The notes under the pieces were generated by a model. That model was not told the origin of the DNA. It did no database searches and worked only from the letters and a program-made list of their open reading frames with translations. Shown here one piece after another: positions 8,437 to 18,145 of a stretch of DNA of 64,000 nucleotides. Positions within the stretch are counted from its first letter, which is position 1; every line of letters starts with the position of its first letter. This DNA is from an uncultured Opitutaceae bacterium (GTDB lineage: Bacteria; Verrucomicrobiota; Verrucomicrobiia; Opitutales; Opitutaceae): the NCBI GenBank assembly GCA_951813085.1, contig OX638348.1, forward strand, positions 1,559,627-1,623,626, in the 5' to 3' direction. Position numbers and translations under genes: made by a program.

Positions 8437-9296
8437 ATCGCTCCTTCGTGATCGAGAAATTCACAGTCATAGCGCCCGGCTTGCTCGGAGCGTCCATCGG
8501 GATGGCAGTCCACAAAAAAGGGCTAGCCAAAGAGGTCCACGTTTGGGCGCGCCGCCCTGAGGCCCGCGAAACGTTAAGGGTGCAGGATTGGTGCCATGCG
8601 GCCCCTGATTCCATCGAAGACGCCTGCAGGGGGAGTTCCTTGATCACCCTATGCGCTCCCGTCGAACGCATTATCGAACTGGCGAAATCCATCGCCCCCG
8701 CATTAGACTCGAATCCCGTCGTAACGGACGTTGGAAGCGTTAAGAGCAAATTGAGCCGGCAATGCCACGCCGCCCTGTCGGGCAAGGGACGCTTTATCGG
8801 TTCCCACCCGATGGCAGGCTCAGAGAAAACGGGCATGGAGAACGCAGAGGCCAGCCTTTTTCAAGGAAACGTTTGCTTTGTCACACCCCTTGAGGAATCT
8901 GACAGCGCTGCTCTCGAACTCGTATCCGAATTTTGGAACGCGCTCGGTTCTCAAGTCATTCAGGAGTCGCCGGAAGCCCATGACGCAATCGTTGCAAACG
9001 TAAGCCATCTCCCCCATCTTCTCGCATCCTGTCTCGCCAGCTATCTATCAAGGGCATTGCCCGACACCGGTCGGCTCTGCGGAAATGGACTCAAGGATAC
9101 GACGCGAATCGCCTCTGGCGATCCTCATATGTGGCGAGACATTATCGTACAAAATCGACCCGAGATCATTCGGGCAATCGCCGCGTTCCAAGAAGAGCTG
9201 CAAACGCTTCATTCTGAAATTTCGAATGAAGACGATTTCACCGCTCTAAAAATGCTCGCGGAAGGCAAGGCCTTCCGTGATCAACTGGATGGCTAG
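8433..9296 (+). CDS. tyrA: Prephenate dehydrogenase
   Basis: NAD(P)-dependent oxidative decarboxylation of prephenate to 4-hydroxyphenylpyruvate on the tyrosine branch. The 287-residue protein has a Rossmann start (TVIAPGLLGASIG, with the first glycine of the usual GxGxxG replaced by Ala-Pro), then TDVGSVKS, GSHPMAGSEKTG and the conserved NVSHLPHLLA. The start is TTG at 8433 overlapping the EVE stop, or GTG at 8448; neither has a Shine-Dalgarno. It heads the set tyrA-aroA-cmk-plsC. Confidence 0.92.
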   Translation: MNRSFVIEKFTVIAPGLLGASIGMAVHKKGLAKEVHVWARRPEARETLRVQDWCHAAPDSIEDACRGSSLITLCAPVERIIELAKSIAPALDSNPVVTDVGSVKSKLSRQCHAALSGKGRFIGSHPMAGSEKTGMENAEASLFQGNVCFVTPLEESDSAALELVSEFWNALGSQVIQESPEAHDAIVANVSHLPHLLASCLASYLSRALPDTGRLCGNGLKDTTRIASGDPHMWRDIIVQNRPEIIRAIAAFQEELQTLHSEISNEDDFTALKMLAEGKAFRDQLDG

Positions 9297-9313
9297 TCGC
9301 TACGATCGTTCCC

Positions 9314-10651
9314 ATGAAGGACCCCTTCCCCATACCGCCATTTACAACGCCTGCGTCCGCTCGCGTTACCGTACCCGGATCGAAGAGCATTACCAATCGA
9401 GCGCTATTGCTCGCTGCCCTATCGGAAGGGGAAAGCGTCTTGGAAAACTGCCTGTTCAGCCGAGACACGGAAATCATGCTTCGAGCCCTGCAAAACCTTG
9501 GCTTCGTAACGCGGAATGATTCATGGAATAGTCGGATCGAGATAAAGGGTCTCGGAGGAAGCATCCCCAATGCGACGGCAAAACTTGACATAGGAAACTC
9601 CGGTACCTCTGCCCGCTTTCTCACCGCCATGCTAGCGACACGCAAAGGGGGCGAATACGAGCTGGACGGCGATGAAGCGATGCGCAAGCGACCTATGCAA
9701 AAGCTCGCGGAAACGCTCTCATCCCTTGGTTGCGGCATTGAAACAACCAATGGCTCCTTCCCCATCCGCATTCGCCCTCAGGGCCTGCAAGGCGGAACGG
9801 CGATCGTAGACGCAACCGAAAGCAGCCAATTCGTATCCGCGCTTCTAATGGCAGCTCCTTTAGCGAACGGTCCGTTGGAAATAAGACTTTCCAACCCATC
9901 AGTCCGACGCGGATACATTGACCTGACAATAAAAATGATGGAACGTTTCGGAGCGCTTTCCCAAAACGCGCTCGAGGATGACAGTGGCTATGCAGTCTCC
10001 CCTTCTACCTACAAAGCGCCCCGGGAAATCTATGCGGTCGAGAGCGATGCTTCGGCTGCTAGCTACTTTATCGCCCTTCCTTGCCTCACCAGTGGATCGG
10101 TCACCATCGAAGGCGTATCCAAAGATTCCCTTCAAGGCGATATTGCATTCGCTTCGATCGTAGCAGAATCCGGCGCTTCCCTCGATTGGAACCAAGACGG
10201 GCTAACGGTATCCTTCGACCGGAATTCCCAATCGCTTTCGCCGCTGTCTGCTAACTACTACCGCTTTAGCGACACCTTCATGACCGGAGCTGCCATTTCC
10301 CCGCTCGCCAACGGGGAGACACGGATCGAGGACATCGGCCATACCCGCATTCAAGAGTGCGACCGGGTAGACGCCATGGCCAAAGGGCTCGCCCAGACGG
10401 GCCAAGGTATCGAAGAGACGGAATCGACTCTCACGATCGCTCCCAAACCTTTGACTGATGCCACCATCGAAACATTCGAAGATCACCGTATCGCTATGAG
10501 CTTCGCAATTCTAGGCTGCGTCAACGCTAGCGATAATGGGAAACCTTGGCTCTCTATCGTCGACCCTCTTTGCTGTCGCAAAACCTTTCCCGATTTCTTC
10601 GAGACGCTCGAATCCGCTCGCCAACAGAGCCTAGAAACATTTCATGCCTAA
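9314..10651 (+). CDS. aroA: 3-phosphoshikimate 1-carboxyvinyltransferase (EPSP synthase)
   Basis: Sixth step of the shikimate pathway, joining phosphoenolpyruvate to shikimate-3-phosphate. The 445-residue protein has the VPGSKSITNRAL substrate loop (lysine near residue 24), the GNSGTSARFLTA motif, DGDEAMRKRPM, ESSQFVSALLMAAP, and the late motifs IKECDR-like (IQECDRVDAM) and FEDHRIAMSFA. In the GNSGT loop the residue before TSARF is glycine-serine type as in canonical forms (GNSGTSARF rather than GNAGTAxRP), i.e. a variant loop. The gene ends overlap the cmk start by 8 bases. Confidence 0.96.
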   Translation: MKDPFPIPPFTTPASARVTVPGSKSITNRALLLAALSEGESVLENCLFSRDTEIMLRALQNLGFVTRNDSWNSRIEIKGLGGSIPNATAKLDIGNSGTSARFLTAMLATRKGGEYELDGDEAMRKRPMQKLAETLSSLGCGIETTNGSFPIRIRPQGLQGGTAIVDATESSQFVSALLMAAPLANGPLEIRLSNPSVRRGYIDLTIKMMERFGALSQNALEDDSGYAVSPSTYKAPREIYAVESDASAASYFIALPCLTSGSVTIEGVSKDSLQGDIAFASIVAESGASLDWNQDGLTVSFDRNSQSLSPLSANYYRFSDTFMTGAAISPLANGETRIEDIGHTRIQECDRVDAMAKGLAQTGQGIEETESTLTIAPKPLTDATIETFEDHRIAMSFAILGCVNASDNGKPWLSIVDPLCCRKTFPDFFETLESARQQSLETFHA

Positions 10652-11309
10652 CGATTCATTCATCATCGTCGCTATCGACGGCGGAGCAGCCGCTGGCAAA
10701 TCCTCCACCTCGCGAGGCATCAGCGAACGCTACTGCCTCATGCACGTGGATACCGGGTCATTCTATCGAGCCACTACCTTGAAACTGATGGGAGCAGGCA
10801 TCGCGCCGGAAGAGGGCGATGCGCTTTCCAAGGGACTAGCTGCTCTAGATCTCGGCACATCCGTAACCGGAAACGCGGCGTCTATCACCATAAGCAATTG
10901 GACACCAGACGCGTCTATCCGCAGCCAAAAGATAAACGAGAACGTATCGCGTTACGCAGCGTTGCCCTCCCTCAGAGAGTTTCTGCTCAAATACCAACGA
11001 TCCCAGGCAGACGTCGCCAAAGCCAATGGGTTCAAGGGCTTGGTCATGGAAGGGCGCGATATCGGGTCGGTCATATTTCCCGATGCAGACCTTCGTCTAT
11101 TCCTTGTAGCGGACCCGGAGAAACGCGCCCAGCGGAGGGCTAAGGAAGGAATCCAAGACAGTATTCAAGCGCGCGATCGGATAGATTCATCCCGAAAAAC
11201 CGCCCCACTCAAATGTCCTGAAGGCGCGACCTTGCTCGACACATCAGATTTGAGTTTGGATGCCGTCATCGATACAGTCTCAAAGATGATCGATAAGTTG
11301 ATCGCCTAA
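10644..11309 (+). CDS. cmk: Cytidylate kinase
   Basis: Phosphorylates CMP and dCMP. The 221-residue protein carries a Walker A-type loop at residues 13-20 (GGAAAGKS), the HVDTGSFYRA substrate motif, GRDIGSVIFPDA, and the LID segment with AQRRAKEG. The start overlaps aroA by 8 bases and the stop is directly abutted by the plsC ATG, so translation is probably coupled through the three genes. The aroA-cmk linkage is common in bacteria. Confidence 0.94.
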   Translation: MPNDSFIIVAIDGGAAAGKSSTSRGISERYCLMHVDTGSFYRATTLKLMGAGIAPEEGDALSKGLAALDLGTSVTGNAASITISNWTPDASIRSQKINENVSRYAALPSLREFLLKYQRSQADVAKANGFKGLVMEGRDIGSVIFPDADLRLFLVADPEKRAQRRAKEGIQDSIQARDRIDSSRKTAPLKCPEGATLLDTSDLSLDAVIDTVSKMIDKLIA

Positions 11310-11957
11310 ATGAACTTCGACAAGCGCGTATATTGGGTGAGCTTCTGGTTTATCCGGAGCTTCTACAGAACGCTGCTTCTGGGCGATGTCGAAGGACTTA
11401 ATCACGTGCCACGGTCAGGAGCCGTCATTCTCGCCGCAAACCATACGAGCCATCTTGATCCGCCTATTCTCGGTTGCAGTATCCTTCGCGTAGTTACCTA
11501 CTTCGCCCGCAAGACACTTTGGAAACCGGGCATCGGAGCCAGCTGGATGGACGCAGTCGGAGCCATTCCCATCGACCGAGATGGTGAATCGGATATCCAG
11601 GCGATGAAGAAGACGCTGGCCGCGGTGAAAGCAGGCGGCGTGCTCACCCTTTTCCCAGAAGGAACGCGCAGCCCGGACGGAACCCTCCAATCCGCAAAGC
11701 CAGGCATCGGGCTCATCGCTGCCAAGTCGCAATCCGCCATTGTCCCGTGCCGTATTTTCAACGCGCACCGAGCGCTCTCCAAGGATTCGACATTACCGAA
11801 CTTCAACTTGTCCATCCACATCGTATACGGAAAGCCGCTACAGCCTGAGGACTACGATCCGGGGCGTGACGCGGGGAAGGAACGCTACCAGCGTATCGCT
11901 GACAATATCATGTCCGCGATACGGAAGATTCAAAGGTCCAGGCCATCGGTAATCTAG
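11310..11957 (+). CDS. plsC: 1-acylglycerol-3-phosphate O-acyltransferase
   Basis: Adds the second acyl chain to lysophosphatidic acid at the membrane. The 215-residue protein has the catalytic HX4D motif at residues 45-50 (HTSHLD) and the FPEGTRS phosphate-binding motif at 115-121, with a short hydrophobic N-terminal segment (WVSFWFIRSFYRTLLL). The ATG abuts the cmk stop with no spacer. This is the last gene of the tyrA operon; an inverted-repeat region follows. Confidence 0.93.
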   Translation: MNFDKRVYWVSFWFIRSFYRTLLLGDVEGLNHVPRSGAVILAANHTSHLDPPILGCSILRVVTYFARKTLWKPGIGASWMDAVGAIPIDRDGESDIQAMKKTLAAVKAGGVLTLFPEGTRSPDGTLQSAKPGIGLIAAKSQSAIVPCRIFNAHRALSKDSTLPNFNLSIHIVYGKPLQPEDYDPGRDAGKERYQRIADNIMSAIRKIQRSRPSVI

Positions 11958-12008
11958 TCACCGAATTTTTCCTCGCGCTTGCTGTTTAAGAGAGGAGTGG
12001 ACCGGCAT

Positions 12009-12029
12009 GGTTCTCGTAAAACGAGAACC
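12009..12029. terminator. Nine-bp hairpin between convergent plsC and DUF5060 gene
   Basis: GGTTCTCGT and ACGAGAACC form a perfect 9-bp stem over a 3-base loop. An outer AGTGGAC (11996-12002) / GTCCACT (12064-12070) pair encloses it. There is no T run, so termination efficiency is uncertain, but the location between two convergent gene ends supports the role. Confidence 0.55.
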
Positions 12030-12076
12030 TGCCTAAACAAACCCAATAATAGGCTTTTGACCAGTCCACTCCACTC

Positions 12077-13981
12077 TTACAACTTTCGAATCAAGGCCAC
12101 CCAATCTTCACTGGGATCGCTGGGAGGAGAGCCAAGGGAAACATTGCTTCCTCCTCGAACACGCCGCACGTCTCCTCGCTTGAGAGCGCCACCTTCACGA
12201 GGATTGAACCAACGCAAATCAAATGAACCGTCGGCGCCCGTAAGATCGAGCATGGCTTCTCCCCCTTCTGGCAAGTAGGCCACATACACTTCTCCCGAAT
12301 CCGCGAAGCAGAAGCGGCCGTTGGCGCGAGCCGGATTACCAATCAATGCATCCGCATTTTGCATACGCCAGAAAGGAATGTCATTATCCTGAAAAAACGA
12401 TATGGCATTAGAGCAATATATCCAAGATTGGTGACGGCTTCTCCAGTCCTCCGCAATTAAGTCATTCTGAGGAAGCTGGTAGCCAAAATAGTATTCAACG
12501 CCGGCGCCTCCCGCCATCAGATTCGCCCAAAGCGTCTTTTTTCGCACATCGTCGGCGGTGTACTGATCGTTCTCCTCAGCCATCGTTCCATCCCATCCAT
12601 TGTATCCAACGTCCGGTGGCACTCCTTGACTCGCCTTTCCCTGCTCGTCGTTGGCCACTACCCAAGGACGTCCCGCGCTCCGCGATGCCTCTACCCATTG
12701 CAAGGTGCGTGCATGGACCTGGTCCCAGTGATTTTGCAAGGATGTGCCTGTCAAAACGGACTGGCTCCCGATTAGCATTGAATAGACTTCATCCTGCTGC
12801 GGGGGAAAGGTATGGATCACGATATTGTGATCATACGGATCCATCAATTGTATATATGCGGCCATATCCCGCAATTCCTCATAGCTCTGCGTATTCTCTT
12901 CGCCCAAATTCCAATTGAGAGCGAGATGATGCCCATACCGAGCGATCAATTCTCGAAGGTAAAGCTTTCGCTCTTTTCCCAGCGCGCCGCCATCCAAAGA
13001 TTCCGGGATCTCCGTCGGCTTTCGATTGGAGCCCGCTCGATTGTCGTCCATTTCGTTCTCTTGAAGCTTGAAATGCAGATACAGCCCTTTGGACTGAGCA
13101 TGCGCGAAGACCACGCCCCACTGGTCAAGCTTCGAGCAATCGTAGCGCAGCTTCATTTCACACTCTACGAAGGGCCAGACATTGTCGCCATCGCCCCCTG
13201 CGTTATAAGGCAGGAACGAAAACGCGTTTACGCCCACTTCAGCTAGATAGTTTAGCGCACCGATCAAATTCTTGCCGCGACCGCTACCCCAAGTCGGATC
13301 TCCTTCGCTCCAGTCGCCAGCATGAGGAGCCCAATCCTTAAGTGGCCCTCTGCTCGGATTGTTAGTCCTCGTATTGTCAAAATCCGTATACGCTAGAAGC
13401 GTCTCCGGAGCATCTGGACCCGCCTTCAAAAAATACTCTCCCGTTTCAGCGAAGCGCAAATAGTGCGCCCCCACATACTCCAAGCGACCCTTGGAGCGGA
13501 AATCTCGGCCCTTCTTGTCTGTCCTAGATACAGCGAATCGCCCCGACAGTCCATGATAGGGTGAGAGCGTTTCGCCAGATGACGGATCAATAGCGGCATC
13601 CTGCCCTTTGCGAAACTGAATCTCGTAATGCCAGCTACCCGTTATATCCGGTGAAAGGTGAGCCCGCCAAATATTTCCTGACGACGCTGAACTATTCCCT
13701 GCGTCCCCATCCGCTGCAAAGTATCCAGGAACTGCATACACTGGAGTTCCCGATTCGTGCGTAAACACCACGAACATGCTATAATCCGTGAATGGATTGA
13801 GAGAACGATCGCGCTCATCTGCTTGGGGCCCTTCCAAAGATAAGGTAACGGCGTGCCAGGATTTTAGCTCCCCGCTAATAGTGACGTCGGCATCGCCCGC
13901 TAAGCAGGCAGAATTCGACAATCCCATGATAACAAAAAAAGCAGCCAAGCTGCGGAATATCGATTTAAAGAATTGCTGCAT
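12077..13981 (-). CDS. Secreted DUF5060 glycoside-hydrolase-like protein
   Basis: The 634-residue protein begins with a signal peptide (LAAFFVIMGLSNSACLAGDA), followed by a DUF5060-type N-terminal beta domain (about residues 30-150), a TIM-barrel-like region with KGRLEYVGAHYLRFAETGEYFLKAG and a conserved LNWNLGEENTQS strand end, and a C-terminal beta domain resembling the putative collagen-binding domain (FFQDNDIPFWRM through WFNPREGG). The glutamates in NLGEEN are candidates for catalysis. It probably acts in the periplasm or outside the cell on a polysaccharide. The ATG at 13981 is chosen over an upstream TTG. The gene follows a XylR-like regulator on the same strand, 96 bases apart. Confidence 0.82.
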   Translation of the reverse strand: MQQFFKSIFRSLAAFFVIMGLSNSACLAGDADVTISGELKSWHAVTLSLEGPQADERDRSLNPFTDYSMFVVFTHESGTPVYAVPGYFAADGDAGNSSASSGNIWRAHLSPDITGSWHYEIQFRKGQDAAIDPSSGETLSPYHGLSGRFAVSRTDKKGRDFRSKGRLEYVGAHYLRFAETGEYFLKAGPDAPETLLAYTDFDNTRTNNPSRGPLKDWAPHAGDWSEGDPTWGSGRGKNLIGALNYLAEVGVNAFSFLPYNAGGDGDNVWPFVECEMKLRYDCSKLDQWGVVFAHAQSKGLYLHFKLQENEMDDNRAGSNRKPTEIPESLDGGALGKERKLYLRELIARYGHHLALNWNLGEENTQSYEELRDMAAYIQLMDPYDHNIVIHTFPPQQDEVYSMLIGSQSVLTGTSLQNHWDQVHARTLQWVEASRSAGRPWVVANDEQGKASQGVPPDVGYNGWDGTMAEENDQYTADDVRKKTLWANLMAGGAGVEYYFGYQLPQNDLIAEDWRSRHQSWIYCSNAISFFQDNDIPFWRMQNADALIGNPARANGRFCFADSGEVYVAYLPEGGEAMLDLTGADGSFDLRWFNPREGGALKRGDVRRVRGGSNVSLGSPPSDPSEDWVALIRKL

Positions 13982-14077
13982 AACCAAGTTCTAAACTTTA
14001 GCGCGCGCAACGCATAGACGCAATGCTCATTTGCTTAAATAAATAGAGATTTTGCGGCGCAGTCTCTTGGGTGACGA

Positions 14078-15226
14078 TCAACGGTTTCGTTCAGCTCGAT
14101 AGGCTCTCGGAGTCAGACCGTGAAGGCGTTTGAAGGCAACTGTCAGATACTCTGGATATTCATATCCAGCCTCTTCCGCAATCGCGCTGATCGGCAGAGT
14201 CGATCGAATGAGCAGTTCCTTAACCCTAAGCATACGCACTCGCTCGATCTCTTCCCGTGGACTCCTCCCAATGAGCCTACGAAAACTCCGTTCAAGCTGC
14301 GTTCGAGCCATGGGCGAAACAGCGGGAATTTCCGTGACCCCGATCCCATCGCAGGCCTTTTCTTTAATAAACGCCAATGCTCTAGCGATCTTTGGATCCG
14401 GCACTGCGATCGTATCGGTAGACTGTCGCGTCGCCAAGCCAAGGGGCTTTATTTCCAGGGACTGGATACTCCGTTTCCGGACCGTTCGTCGGTTCATCTG
14501 CTGACGGAGCAGCGCCGCCGCTTCAAACCCGGCCCGTTCCGCATCCGGGATAATGCTAGACATAGGCGGATCGCACAGTTCGCATAGGATTTCGTCGTTG
14601 TGGACACCCAATACCGAAACCTCGTCGGGCACGCTTAATCCCGCCTCCTTGCACGCTTCCATAACCTCCTGGCCCCTGACGTCGTAACACGCGAGCACAC
14701 CCACCGGTTTCGGCAATTTGGAAAGCCAATTGGCGAGAAGACGGATTTCCGTTTCCGGTCGCGCGACACGAACGCTTCTAATTAAGCGTTCGGATTCTTT
14801 GATTGCCAACGCCTCGCAGAAATATTGCTCGCGAGCGCGTGACCAGTGGAAGCTATCGTCTCCACAGAAAGCGAAGTGCCTTAGGCCGAGGCTCTTGAAA
14901 TGCTCCAATCCTATCCTCACCACTTCACGACTATCAGTCACCACTTGAGGGATACGCGGATGTTCCAATCCAGCGCTCACGTCGACGATGGGAATACCCA
15001 ATGCCTCTACGAGCTTAAGAATGCGCTCGTTCTCGATGCGAGCAATGATTCCGTCTCCATCCCAGCCTTTCAGCCAGTCCGGGGTCATCGCTCCTCGACC
15101 TTGCTCAATCAAGCGGAAGGACCAGGATTCGTTCTCGCGAGACCAGGAGCGAATCCCTCGTAGCAACCCACGCCCATAGACGTTGGACGTCTCGATAAAC
15201 AAGGCAACTCTTCTCGCTTTTGGCAT
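14078..15226 (-). CDS. XylR-like AraC-family transcriptional regulator
   Basis: The 382-residue regulator has an N-terminal periplasmic-binding-protein-like sensor domain (VALFIETSNVYGRGLLRGI at the start; VSVLGVHNDEILCELCDPPMSSI near residues 200-225) and a C-terminal AraC-type double helix-turn-helix (AFIKEKACDGIGVTEI, then the second helix pair ending GYEYPEYLTVAFKRLHGLTPRAYR). This is the XylR architecture, which senses a sugar. The start is ATG at 15226 rather than the TTG one codon upstream. It is divergent from the dehydrogenase-led operon and upstream of the DUF5060 gene, and is the obvious candidate regulator of both. Confidence 0.9.
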   Translation of the reverse strand: MPKARRVALFIETSNVYGRGLLRGIRSWSRENESWSFRLIEQGRGAMTPDWLKGWDGDGIIARIENERILKLVEALGIPIVDVSAGLEHPRIPQVVTDSREVVRIGLEHFKSLGLRHFAFCGDDSFHWSRAREQYFCEALAIKESERLIRSVRVARPETEIRLLANWLSKLPKPVGVLACYDVRGQEVMEACKEAGLSVPDEVSVLGVHNDEILCELCDPPMSSIIPDAERAGFEAAALLRQQMNRRTVRKRSIQSLEIKPLGLATRQSTDTIAVPDPKIARALAFIKEKACDGIGVTEIPAVSPMARTQLERSFRRLIGRSPREEIERVRMLRVKELLIRSTLPISAIAEEAGYEYPEYLTVAFKRLHGLTPRAYRAERNR

Positions 15227-15277
15227 CAATATCGTCTTGCGTTCCGATCGAATGGATCGCTTTGAAATTCCACCCGT

Positions 15278-15314
15278 AGCAAATAACGCATTTTCTATGA
15301 AAAATTAAGCAAAT
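15278..15314. promoter_or_regulatory. Direct repeat in the divergent regulator/operon region
   Basis: AGCAAAT occurs at 15278-15284 and again at 15308-15314, 30 bases apart, each followed by GCA within 3 bases. AraC-family proteins usually bind directly repeated half-sites, and this lies in the 130-base region between the XylR-like gene and the operon it faces. The repeat is short, so it is only a candidate. Confidence 0.3.
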
Positions 15315-15356
15315 GCACATGGCTCCCAAAAACGCAACTGTGTTACCATAAATCAA

Positions 15357-16415
15357 ATGGCTCACTACAATATAGCGGCTCTACCCGGTGACGGAATCGG
15401 GCCAGAAGTCACCGATGCGGCCTGTCGAGTCGTTCGCTCCGCGGTAGATCGCGTCGAAGGCATTGACCTGGAATTCGAGAACATATCTGTCGGCGCAGGA
15501 GAGTATCTTAAAAATGGAGACCCCTTGCCGGACGCGACTGTGCAACGATTGAAGACCTTCGATGCGATACTGCTGGGAGCTATGGGACTCCCGGATGTGC
15601 GCTGGCCCAACGGAGTCGAGATGACCCCCCAGATAGATATCAGAGAGAAGCTCGATCTTTATCAAGGCGTCCGTCCGATCAAGCTATACCACCCCCTCCA
15701 TTCGCCCTTGCGCATACCAGAGGGCAAGACCATCGAATTCGTACTCCTCAGGGAAAATTGCGAAGGCATGTTTTCAAATCGTCTCGAGGAGAGGGACGAC
15801 AAGGCTGAATTTGCGACGGACGTCATGAAGGTCACTCGCCATGGAGCGGAACGCATCTGCCGCGCTGCCTTCGAAATCGCGAAGGGCCGCCGCAAGCATG
15901 TAACCTTGGTCGATAAGGCGAATGTTTTGCAATCCATGGCATTCTTCCGATCCGTTTTCGACGCCGTTTCCCTGGACTATCCCGACGTTGAAACGGATCG
16001 AGTATACGTCGACGCAATGGCTCTTTTTCTCGTTCAGGATCCCTACCGTTTCGACGTCATTGTCACCGAGAACATATTCGGAGACATTCTTTCAGACCAA
16101 GCCGCTGGATTAGTCGGCGGAATGGGGATGGCGCCCTCCGCGGACATTGGAGACGACTTCGCCGTATTCCAGCCATCGCATGGAACCGCGCCCACGATTG
16201 CGGGGCAAGGGAAGGCGAATCCCATCGCTACCATCCTTTCAGGAGCCCTTATGCTTCGATGGCTCGACCCCGAAAAGGGTGAAAAAGGGGCCAGCATGAT
16301 TGAGAATGCTGTCGCCAAAACCCTGGAAAACCCCGATAATCGAACCTTTGATTTAGGAGGATCCCATTCGACATCGGATATCACCGACCTCATCGTCTCC
16401 AACTTGCAATCGTAG
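15357..16415 (+). CDS. Isopropylmalate/tartrate dehydrogenase-family beta-decarboxylating dehydrogenase
   Basis: A 352-residue member of the metal- and NAD-dependent hydroxyacid dehydrogenase family (LeuB, Icd, tartrate dehydrogenase). It shows LPGDGIGPEV at the start, the substrate arginines in VRPIKLYH and LLRENCEGMF, the catalytic lysine in LVDKANVLQ, the metal aspartates in NIFGDILSDQAAGL, and HGTAPTIAGQGKANP. Its place in a XylR-led sugar operon rather than with leu genes argues for tartrate/D-malate-like or another 2-hydroxyacid substrate, not isopropylmalate. The stop is 2 bases before the next ATG. Confidence 0.88.
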   Translation: MAHYNIAALPGDGIGPEVTDAACRVVRSAVDRVEGIDLEFENISVGAGEYLKNGDPLPDATVQRLKTFDAILLGAMGLPDVRWPNGVEMTPQIDIREKLDLYQGVRPIKLYHPLHSPLRIPEGKTIEFVLLRENCEGMFSNRLEERDDKAEFATDVMKVTRHGAERICRAAFEIAKGRRKHVTLVDKANVLQSMAFFRSVFDAVSLDYPDVETDRVYVDAMALFLVQDPYRFDVIVTENIFGDILSDQAAGLVGGMGMAPSADIGDDFAVFQPSHGTAPTIAGQGKANPIATILSGALMLRWLDPEKGEKGASMIENAVAKTLENPDNRTFDLGGSHSTSDITDLIVSNLQS

Positions 16416-16417
16416 CC

Positions 16418-17062
16418 ATGAATATTGTCGATCTCACTCTACCCGTCGAAGCGGGAATGCGCGGCGTTAGCATGACCGTTGCCAATACTTTGAAAGACGA
16501 CGGCTGGAACGCTGCGAATTGGACGCTCTATTCCCATTCCGGCACTCACACCGACGCTCCCATCCACTTCGAAGCATCGGAACAGACCATCGATGAAATG
16601 CCGCTTGAATCTTTCATGGGCCACGCTCGGGTCGTACCGATCAAGAATACCCAACCCGCTCAATGGCTCGTTCCAGAGGACCTCGGGAAATCCGCAGACT
16701 CGGTCCAGCCTGGAGATTGCTTGCTTCTAAAAACGGGATGGAGCCATCACGTGGATAATATAGAGCTGTATCGCGACCAGCTTCCTAGAATCAGTGACGC
16801 GCTGGCCCACTGGCTCGTCGATAAAAAGGTCAAGCTCATCGGTGTCGAAGCGCCATCCGTCGCCGACGTAAACAATCTCGAGGAAGTCGATCGTATCCAC
16901 AAAATACTGCTGGGTGCGGGCATAACGATCGTTGAAGGCTTATGCAATCTTTACACTCTTAATAAGGAAGTCTATTTCATGGCGTTCCCCATCAAGCTCA
17001 GCAAAGGCGATGGCGCGCCCGTAAGGGCTGTCGCTTTCAACGATCCGACCCCGTTTCAATAA
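16418..17062 (+). CDS. Cyclase family protein (kynurenine formamidase-like hydrolase)
   Basis: The 214-residue protein has the metal-binding signature SHSGTHTDAPIHF (HxGTHxDxPxH) at about residues 40-52 and the late GVEAPSVAD and GITIVEGLCNL strands. Members of this fold hydrolyse N-formylkynurenine, isatin or cyclic lactone-like substrates. In an operon with an acid dehydrogenase and a Gfo/Idh/MocA oxidoreductase, a lactonase or amidohydrolase role in sugar-acid use is a reasonable inference. No tryptophan-degradation genes are nearby. Confidence 0.87.
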   Translation: MNIVDLTLPVEAGMRGVSMTVANTLKDDGWNAANWTLYSHSGTHTDAPIHFEASEQTIDEMPLESFMGHARVVPIKNTQPAQWLVPEDLGKSADSVQPGDCLLLKTGWSHHVDNIELYRDQLPRISDALAHWLVDKKVKLIGVEAPSVADVNNLEEVDRIHKILLGAGITIVEGLCNLYTLNKEVYFMAFPIKLSKGDGAPVRAVAFNDPTPFQ

Positions 17063-17077
17063 CCCATACCCGTAACA

Positions 17078-18106
17078 ATGAGTCCATTGAAAGGAATTTG
17101 TATCGGCGCCGGCTATTTCAGCCAGTTTCAGTATGAAGCGTGGAGCCGCATCCCTGAAGTGGAGATTGTCGCAATTTGCAATCGCAATCAGGAACGGGCA
17201 CGGGCCATCGCGGACAAATACGAGATACCAATGGTTTGCCAATGGGATGATCTCGAAAAGACGCTCGATTCCCTGAAGCCGGATTTTCTCGATATCATTA
17301 CGCCCCCCGAAACGCATAGGGAAATCGTTGCCCAAGCAGCGAAACGCGGCGTTCACGTGATCTGCCAAAAACCGCTCGCCCCGACACTATCGGAAAGCCA
17401 AGAAATCGTCTCCCAAGCGGACGCGGCGGGAATTCGCTTTATGGTTCATGAAAATTGGCGATGGCAGCCTTGGTATCGAGAGATCAAGAAGCGATTGGAT
17501 TCAGGAAAATTGGGCTCTCTTCACTCCATCAACATCCAGATGCGCATGGGAGACGGATGGCAATCAAATGCTTACATGGCTCGCCAGCCATTTTTTCGAA
17601 GCTATCCCAAATTGCTCATCTATGAGACAGGTGTACATTTCTTGGATACATTTCGATTTATCGGAGGGGAAATTGATTCAATATATGCGCGATTGCAGAA
17701 ACGGAATCCAGACATCGCTGGCGAAGACGCGGGGCAATTTGTCGCCACGTTCGAATCCGGAGCGACCGCAATTTTAGACTCCAGCCGCTATAATGAAGCC
17801 GATTGCGACGATCCACGCTATACATTCGGAATCGTTCGAATAGATGGAAGCAAAGGGCACTTGGAACTGCAAACCGACGGTTCCTTGACACAGAAATTGC
17901 TCGGTGAACCCGCAACTCAAATTGACTACAATCCTCCACGCGCCAATTTCGCAGGCGATTGCGTATACGCGCTTCAACGACATTTTGTCGACTGCATGGC
18001 TTCCGGGTCGGAATTTGAGAGTACGGGCAAGGACTATCTGAATACAATCGCTCTCGTCGAAGCCTGCTACCAATCCAATGAGAGCAATCAAGTTGTTGCG
18101 CTTTGA
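17078..18106 (+). CDS. Gfo/Idh/MocA family oxidoreductase
   Basis: NAD(P)-dependent sugar or sugar-acid dehydrogenase, 342 residues. The Rossmann fold starts CIGAGYFSQFQYEAW, the second strand reads VEIVAICNRNQERA, and the catalytic lysine is in HVICQKPLAPT (QKP instead of the commoner EKP). The C-terminal alpha/beta domain includes a VHENWRWQPWYR segment and a candidate catalytic histidine in YETGVHFLDTFRF. It is the third gene of the operon, 15 bases after the cyclase. The substrate is unknown. Confidence 0.88.
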   Translation: MSPLKGICIGAGYFSQFQYEAWSRIPEVEIVAICNRNQERARAIADKYEIPMVCQWDDLEKTLDSLKPDFLDIITPPETHREIVAQAAKRGVHVICQKPLAPTLSESQEIVSQADAAGIRFMVHENWRWQPWYREIKKRLDSGKLGSLHSINIQMRMGDGWQSNAYMARQPFFRSYPKLLIYETGVHFLDTFRFIGGEIDSIYARLQKRNPDIAGEDAGQFVATFESGATAILDSSRYNEADCDDPRYTFGIVRIDGSKGHLELQTDGSLTQKLLGEPATQIDYNPPRANFAGDCVYALQRHFVDCMASGSEFESTGKDYLNTIALVEACYQSNESNQVVAL

Positions 18107-18145
18107 CTCCATTCGAAATCCCCCGCTTATTCCTAACGAAACGCC